Assembly: GCA_938017505.1 (NCBI GenBank)
Contig: CALIKV010000004.1
Coordinates: 1-46,847, forward strand
Source: an uncultured Sulfolobales archaeon
GTDB taxonomy: Archaea > Thermoproteota > Thermoprotei_A > Sulfolobales > NBVN01
Reading direction: 5' to 3'
Length of the DNA stretch: 46,847 nt
Shown one piece after another: positions 42,139 to 46,847 of the stretch (position 1 is its first letter; every line of letters starts with the position of its first letter). Made by a program: the position numbers and the translations under genes. The notes beneath the pieces are model-generated. The model searched no databases and was not told the DNA's origin. It saw nothing but the letters and a program-made list of their open reading frames with translations.

Positions 42139-43158
42139 ATGAAGCCGATTCACCGAGGGGGATTCCTCGAGCACTATGACCTAGATATTGATAAAATGCT
42201 CGAAATTATTAAGGATCGGGCAGCTTCTAAGGTCTTAATACAGATCCCAGAAGGCTTCAAACGTCATGCTTACGAGCTCGTGGATCGCTTAAGCCCGAGA
42301 ACGGGGAGTGGGGTTGAGATACACATCGACGCCAGCCCTGGCTTTGGGTCTTGCTTACTGGACTTGAGCGTTGTTGGAGATTATGACTTAGTCATTCACA
42401 TAGGTCATGAGCAATACCCATACTGGCTCCCACCAAAGAACGTCGTCTTCATAGACCTCCAGTCGAGGACACGTCTATCAAGCGACGTTACTGAATCACT
42501 CTTCACCGAGTTGAGGAGCCTGCATGCCAGGAGGTTAGCTATATACGCTACAGCGCAGCATAAGGATCTAGTCAACAATCTAATTGAATTAGCCAGGGCT
42601 GGGGGATTCGAGGTTCTGAACAAGGGTCAGAGAGTTATATTTGGATGTTGGTTTTCAGATTTAGACGCAATCAAGAACAGCGTCGATGCTGTGATGGTTA
42701 TTGCAGGAGGGAAGTTTCACGCGTTGGGGGTTGGGCTAAGGCTGGGAGGCGGTAAGGAAGTGGTTGCAGTAGATCCCTACATGAACGCCTACAAACTCCT
42801 TAAAGAACACGTTATTAAGGTTCTAAAGACTAGGCTTGGTAAGGTGGTGAGCTCCCTAGATGCCTCCTCCTGGCTCCTCATTGCCGGGTCAGCTGGTCAG
42901 TACAGGCCAGGGTTGATCAGGGAGATCTCAAGACTAATCACGAGTTCCGGGGGTAAATACTACGTAGCCACCGCTCCGTATCTCACAAGAGATCTCTTAA
43001 CAAACCTAGACTCGGATTATATCGACTCCATAGTGGTTACATCTTGTCCTAGGCTAGCCATTGAAGATCTTCACGACTACATTAAACCCGTGTTAACGCC
43101 CGGCGAGGCCTTCATGTCCTTGAGGAGGAGGCTGGATCCTTACGTCTTTCCCTGGTAA
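42139..43158 (+). CDS. dph2: Diphthamide biosynthesis enzyme Dph2 (archaeal)
   Basis: 339 aa. The three cysteines that hold the 4Fe-4S cluster are Cys72 (GFGSCLLD), Cys170 (IFGCWFSD) and Cys303 (VVTSCPRLAIED), as in Pyrococcus Dph2. This non-classical radical SAM enzyme transfers the aminocarboxypropyl group of SAM to His of EF-2, the first diphthamide step. The usual GACD around the first Cys is GSCLLD here. Operon with L10e. Confidence 0.9.
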   Translation: MKPIHRGGFLEHYDLDIDKMLEIIKDRAASKVLIQIPEGFKRHAYELVDRLSPRTGSGVEIHIDASPGFGSCLLDLSVVGDYDLVIHIGHEQYPYWLPPKNVVFIDLQSRTRLSSDVTESLFTELRSLHARRLAIYATAQHKDLVNNLIELARAGGFEVLNKGQRVIFGCWFSDLDAIKNSVDAVMVIAGGKFHALGVGLRLGGGKEVVAVDPYMNAYKLLKEHVIKVLKTRLGKVVSSLDASSWLLIAGSAGQYRPGLIREISRLITSSGGKYYVATAPYLTRDLLTNLDSDYIDSIVVTSCPRLAIEDLHDYIKPVLTPGEAFMSLRRRLDPYVFPW

Positions 43159-43180
43159 CTCACGTCCTACCTGGCTTCGC

Positions 43181-43843
43181 CTACGCTAGTCTACCCTTAA
43201 CGTAGTTCATTATTATTTCAGCCTCACTCACTGATAAGGGCTTGCCTTTGCTGATTAACTCGTTTATAGCAGTGGTTAACGCCTCCTCAGGGCCTCTCCC
43301 CTCAAGAGCTATCTTAACCTTCTCAACCTTGGTCGGCTCTGGTGTTAAGAACACACCTACCTTAATGTAGAGGAACTCTTCGTCTATCTGTAGCACCTCA
43401 ATAACTCCCTCCTCCCGTCCATCAGTCCTGACCACATAGATATGGTCACCGTCGCTAGTCTCACCCATGTACTCAACAGCGTGCTCAACAGGTGCTGATA
43501 TTATTTTCTCAGCTTCAGGCACTAGCTTAGTTACCACATTATTAATCTCCTCGTCAGGCATCCTTCGAAAGACCTCAACCCTCAACGTGCCAAACCTCCA
43601 CAGGATCTTGCCTTCAGAGACCTCGTACTCAATGCTTAGTCTGACGGCATCGCCCTTACTTACTTTCAGCCTGTCGACCAGTAGGAAGTACAGGAACTTG
43701 TTTAATTGTGCCACGTGGAACGCGACTGTCCTGTTCTCTATTCTTTTCTCCCTCAGATCCCCGGCGAGCTGGGCGAAGATAACCCTTCTCACTTTATATG
43801 CAAACCTCCCTGCCGTGATTAAACCTGTTCTCATGATCGGCAT
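43181..43843 (-). CDS. DUF2258 family protein
   Basis: 220 aa. RTGLITAGRFAYKVRRVIFA, AQLNKFLYFLLVDRLKVSKGDAVRL and LRVEVFRRMPDEEI match DUF2258, a crenarchaeal family of unknown function. No signal or membrane region. Convergent with dph2 and divergent from the Trm5 gene (a 67-bp gap). Confidence 0.8.
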   Translation of the reverse strand: MPIMRTGLITAGRFAYKVRRVIFAQLAGDLREKRIENRTVAFHVAQLNKFLYFLLVDRLKVSKGDAVRLSIEYEVSEGKILWRFGTLRVEVFRRMPDEEINNVVTKLVPEAEKIISAPVEHAVEYMGETSDGDHIYVVRTDGREEGVIEVLQIDEEFLYIKVGVFLTPEPTKVEKVKIALEGRGPEEALTTAINELISKGKPLSVSEAEIIMNYVKGRLA

Positions 43844-43910
43844 AATTACCGCCAGTTAATTATTAGCTTAGAGGGTTTAAAATGTCGATGTGACGTTGGT
43901 GTGGGTCTCA

Positions 43911-44771
43911 ATGAGTAGGGGTAAGCTGTTAAGGGAGGTGGTTAAGAAGATCTTAGGTAGGGAGTACGCAGATAGGGTCTGGAGCAGGATAGAGATGGTC
44001 GGCGATATAGCTGTGATCAGGAAACCCCCAGATCTCGCCCCAGAGCTCTTCATACCTGTTGGGGAAGAGATCCTAAGGACCCTGCCCTACGTTAAGTCAG
44101 TATGGCTTGCCATCACCCCTATAAAATCGCAGTACAGGGTTAGGGAGCACGTCTTCCTGGCTGGCGAGAGGAGGAGTGTTACGACCTACAGAGAGCACGG
44201 CTGCGTCTTCAAGATAGATATCAACAACGTTTACGCGTCCCCTGCCCTGAACTACGAACACAGGAGGGTTGCCGAGCTCGTCAGTCCCGGAGAGTTCGTC
44301 ATAAACATGTTCGCCGGTGCCGGGCTCTTCTCCATAATAATAGCTAAGAAGGCGAGGCCTAAGCAGGTGATCTCCATAGACGTCAATCCCCGGGCATACG
44401 AGTTGATGCTTGAGAATATCTCCTTGAATAAGGTGGAGGGGGTTGTTACGGCTAGGCTGGGTGACGCCGCTCAAGTGATTAAGGACTATGTCAACAGCGC
44501 TGACAGGGTTCTCATGCCATTACCTGAGTACTCACGTACCTACCTGCCTGAAGCGATCTCAGCGCTGGACAGGCGTGGCGTCATCCACGTCTACGACTTT
44601 GTAAGCGCTGAGAGTAGGGAAGAAGCCCTCGTAAAGGGGAGGGGGGTCTTCGAGAGAGAGCTGAGGGGGTTAGGGGTTATGTATGAGTTCCTCTTCAGCA
44701 GGGTTGTCAGGAGCGTTGGACCTCGCTACTATCAGGTGGTGCTGGACATACACGTTACCAGGAAGCAATGA
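43911..44771 (+). CDS. tRNA (guanine37-N1)-methyltransferase Trm5-like
   Basis: 286 aa from ATG 43911 (GTTTAAAAT box at 43875-43883 places the transcript start near 43905, so upstream GTG/TTG codons are unlikely). NMFAGAGLFSIIIAKK (SAM site), VISIDVNPRAYELMLENI and VLMPLPEYSRTYLPEA (catalytic motif) fit Trm5. Forms m1G37, and in some archaea further wyosine steps. The MPLPEY motif differs from the NLPH of Methanocaldococcus Trm5. Taw3 lies just beyond. Confidence 0.85.
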   Translation: MSRGKLLREVVKKILGREYADRVWSRIEMVGDIAVIRKPPDLAPELFIPVGEEILRTLPYVKSVWLAITPIKSQYRVREHVFLAGERRSVTTYREHGCVFKIDINNVYASPALNYEHRRVAELVSPGEFVINMFAGAGLFSIIIAKKARPKQVISIDVNPRAYELMLENISLNKVEGVVTARLGDAAQVIKDYVNSADRVLMPLPEYSRTYLPEAISALDRRGVIHVYDFVSAESREEALVKGRGVFERELRGLGVMYEFLFSRVVRSVGPRYYQVVLDIHVTRKQ

Positions 44772-44824
44772 TCTGACTCCCCCCTACTCCTTAGGACGAG
44801 GCCGTCGGCTGTAAGAACCAGCCC

Positions 44825-46012
44825 TTATTCCTCGCGTTTCCTCTTACTTCCCACGTTACGTGACTTACCTTGTGAGGGCTCCTTCACCCTACCTTCCACA
44901 GGCGTTATTTTAATCCCTATACCGAAGAGCTCTCTAGCTATCACGTCAAGGAATCTGATGTACGAGCCTCTCTGCCCTACGAAGGCTCCGAAAACCCCCT
45001 CCTCAATCTCAACCGATACATGGGCTCCTTTAAAATCCACGTTGAGAACTCTCTTCCACACCCAGGAGACGGGGTGAACAGCCCTTATTATGTCCGTTAT
45101 GTCTATGTCTAGTTCAACGCCTCTTATCCTAGCGTTAAGCTCCTTCTCGATCAAGGATATTCTCTCGCCACCCCTGCCAACCAACCTGCCTAGGTGTCCC
45201 TTCTTAACAACGATCAGGAAGTGAGGTATGTGTTCCGAGGGTATGTTGTGGCTGCTTGCGACTCTAAGTATGTCCAGGATCGTTATCACGTCTGAGTCGG
45301 GGGATTTCAGTTTAACTATCTCAAGTGTTTTCTGCTCGGATTCGGAGAGCTTCCTCGTTCTGAGGAGGTACTCTATAAGTAGTCTTAAACCCATCTTAGC
45401 CCCCTCCCTAACTATGTCCTTGACTCCTAAGTCAACTACCACGGCTCTAGCCTCACCGGCGAGGATTTCCCTCATAACGGTTGTTGGATCTTGATGCCTA
45501 CCTCTTAACGCCTGAAATATTGGGTCGGCAGCCACTATCAACCTGCTGTTCCTGCCCACCCTCACTATGGCCTCAATAAGGGATTCCATCCTCAATGATT
45601 GAGCGTCGTCAATGAATATTATCGACGAGTCAAAGGTCCTCCCCTTCAAGTAGTGACTATCAGCAAAAACCACCCTACCGTCGTTAACCAGCTTCTCCAC
45701 GTCCTCCCAAGACATTAAACCGCTTAAAACGTCCGTAACGTACTGTTTGGATAGCTCCATGAATTGAGGTCCGGCCTCAGCCATAGTCACCTCCTTACCT
45801 GTGGTCACGTCTATCACAGGTCTTATCACGATTAATCTCCTGTACTTACCCGAGTTCACGGCTCCTATCCCGTAAGCGAGGGCGAAGAGCGATTTACCGA
45901 CTCCCGTAGGTCCAAAAATACCTACTATCGTGTAGGCATCGTCCTCTAGAGCCTTCTTCAACCTCTCCTGCCCTGGCGTCAGCGCGTTTATCTCGTCCAA
46001 CACCTCCCGCAC
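44825..46012 (-). CDS. PhoH-like ATPase with two C-terminal KH domains
   Basis: 395 aa. Walker A GPTGVGKS (34-41), VIRPVID (PhoH block), Walker B IIFIDDAQ (131-138), QALRGRHQDP sensor. A helical linker is followed by two KH domains with GxxG in GRLVGRGGE (about 275-283) and FVGQRGSY (about 344-351), then a basic tail. Likely RNA-binding ATPase or helicase. No PIN domain, unlike the PIN-ATPase-KH proteins of some archaea. GTG start. Divergent from taw3. Confidence 0.85.
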   Translation of the reverse strand: MREVLDEINALTPGQERLKKALEDDAYTIVGIFGPTGVGKSLFALAYGIGAVNSGKYRRLIVIRPVIDVTTGKEVTMAEAGPQFMELSKQYVTDVLSGLMSWEDVEKLVNDGRVVFADSHYLKGRTFDSSIIFIDDAQSLRMESLIEAIVRVGRNSRLIVAADPIFQALRGRHQDPTTVMREILAGEARAVVVDLGVKDIVREGAKMGLRLLIEYLLRTRKLSESEQKTLEIVKLKSPDSDVITILDILRVASSHNIPSEHIPHFLIVVKKGHLGRLVGRGGERISLIEKELNARIRGVELDIDITDIIRAVHPVSWVWKRVLNVDFKGAHVSVEIEEGVFGAFVGQRGSYIRFLDVIARELFGIGIKITPVEGRVKEPSQGKSRNVGSKRKREE

Positions 46013-46073
46013 CAGTTTTAATTGATGTTAAGATCTTAAAAATGAGTGAAATATTTTCCAAAGGAGACAAGCG

Positions 46074-46673
46074 TTGCCTCTAGTCGACACGGTGAAGTGG
46101 CGCGCCCGGAAGGAGGCGCTACGCAGAAGACTTAGAGAGGATCTCGAAATAGGCTACCTAGACGAAGACATCGTTGATATTCTCCTTAAAATATTCGATT
46201 TTGAGGGCCTCTACACTATAAGCTCGTGCAGCGGTAGGATCACGTTGATAGACGGCCGCCTGCCATGGCGGAGGAGGAACTCGACGATAGTGTTTAAGAA
46301 GCACTACCCAATGACCGTTGATGAGTTAATAAGGAACCTGGAGATGCCTACGGCGGATAGATTGTGGCTAGTCGTGACCGGACCAATAATACACGTCTCA
46401 GCCGCTGATTTAAGGTCATCCTACGAACTCCTTAAGATAGCCCGGGACTCCGGGATGAAGCACTCGGGAATCCTTTCCATTAACAGAGAGAAGGGGATCA
46501 TCATAGAGTTAAGAACTGGAGTCAGACTCACTCACCTCCTTAAAATCAAGAACCAAGTCCTGATAGACCCCTCAAAGGCGGGGGAGCTCGTCAATGTGGC
46601 TAACGAGGCGTTGCTGGACGGCAAGGAGAGACTTGAGAGGCTTAGGAGGTTCTTAGGGATAGCGCGTCCGTGA
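46074..46673 (+). CDS. taw3: Wybutosine-pathway methyltransferase Taw3 (Tyw3 family)
   Basis: 199 aa, the archaeal length. YTISSCSGRITL, STIVFKKHYP and VSAADLRSSYELLKIARDSGMKHSGI are the Tyw3 blocks. Methylates N4 of the tricyclic wyosine base at position 37 of tRNA-Phe. TTG start with AAAGGAG 10 bp upstream. Near Trm5, which supplies the m1G37 precursor. Confidence 0.85.
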   Translation: MPLVDTVKWRARKEALRRRLREDLEIGYLDEDIVDILLKIFDFEGLYTISSCSGRITLIDGRLPWRRRNSTIVFKKHYPMTVDELIRNLEMPTADRLWLVVTGPIIHVSAADLRSSYELLKIARDSGMKHSGILSINREKGIIIELRTGVRLTHLLKIKNQVLIDPSKAGELVNVANEALLDGKERLERLRRFLGIARP

Positions 46674-46847
46674 TTCAGCATGTCAAACACCCCCATCGCC
46701 TTAGCTGTTTTCGGGTGGTCGAGGTTCTAACCATCCATTCCCCTCGCGAGGGGTTTCGAGGACGCGGTGAAGAACGGCGCGTCAGGGTTTTAAGGAGTGC
46801 CCGTTCAGCCCGCCTAACCCGCCACGCGTCGAGCACGCCATAAATCG
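46674..46847. other. Window end without a recognised gene
   Basis: 174 bp. CCCCTCGCGAGGGG (46740-46753) is a perfect 14-bp palindrome. A TTTATGG near the right end on the minus strand could be a promoter for a minus-strand transcript. No RNA family recognised. Confidence 0.3.

Noticed and set aside
43467-43859. 130-codon plus-strand frame opposite DUF2258
   Set aside because: The minus strand matches a known family across its length; this is a shadow.
1-46847. CRISPR array or cas genes
   Set aside because: No regularly spaced direct repeats and no Cas-like proteins were seen.

Overview
The window looks like a chromosome segment of a hyperthermophilic archaeon, most likely a crenarchaeon (Thermoproteota, Desulfurococcales-like; order-level placement is a guess). 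Reasons: archaeal-only genes (Rpb4/RpoF, L21e, GPN-loop GTPase, archaeal Dph2, Trm5, Taw3, RNase Z, Trm-G10, UPF0200/UPF0201, DUF655, DUF2258, a PhoH-type ATPase with KH domains), AT-rich TATA boxes 20-35 bp before many starts, frequent GTG/TTG starts, T-run terminators and short or absent leaders.

Layout. 1-3.3 kb: an AT-richer stretch with an L-fucose-isomerase-like gene cut by the window edge, a radical SAM/SPASM gene, and a scar holding a broken left-handed-beta-helix nucleotidyltransferase end and a TnpB transposase tail. 3.4-10.7 kb: a carboxylic-acid module with a divergent HTH_10 regulator, a PEP-mutase/isocitrate-lyase-family lyase, two aconitase-family (LeuC/LeuD-like) subunits, an unknown 127-aa protein, a DUF3311 + SSS transporter pair and a two-subunit class I fumarase-type hydratase. 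Two promoters in this module carry the same 18-bp motif just upstream of TATA. 10.7-18.9 kb: an amino-acid module with a short Lrp-like regulator, M20 deacylase, APC permease, N-acyl-D-amino-acid deacylase, class III aminotransferase/racemase and a methylmalonate-semialdehyde-type aldehyde dehydrogenase. 18.9-19.97 kb: gene-poor, with tRNA-Val(CAC) and hairpins. 20-23.5 kb: GH57 glucanotransferase/amylase divergent from a maltokinase-like gene, with a strongly structured intergenic element. 23.5-29 kb: archaemetzincin, a DMT exporter, a broken HEPN/MNT toxin-antitoxin pair, a D-serine-dehydratase-like PLP protein, an M24 protein lacking most metal ligands, and a zinc ribbon. 29-46.7 kb: mostly housekeeping (AK6-like kinase, UPF0200/0201, RNase Z, Trm-G10, PRPP synthase, DUF655-RpoF-L21e, AcdB, GPN GTPase, two glycyl-radical-activase-like radical SAM proteins, SpoU methylase, L10e, Dph2, DUF2258, Trm5, PhoH-KH, Taw3).

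How it fits together. The 4-18.9 kb part reads as a catabolic region of a peptide/organic-acid-using heterotroph. Imported di- or tricarboxylates would be hydrated/dehydrated and cleaved to pyruvate plus a second acid. N-acylated and D- or beta-amino acids would be deacylated, transaminated or racemised and oxidised to acyl-CoA. The two most original signals are the shared operator with its atypical lyase/hydratase pair, and the structured intergenic elements near 22.0 and 29.1 kb, which no protein gene explains.
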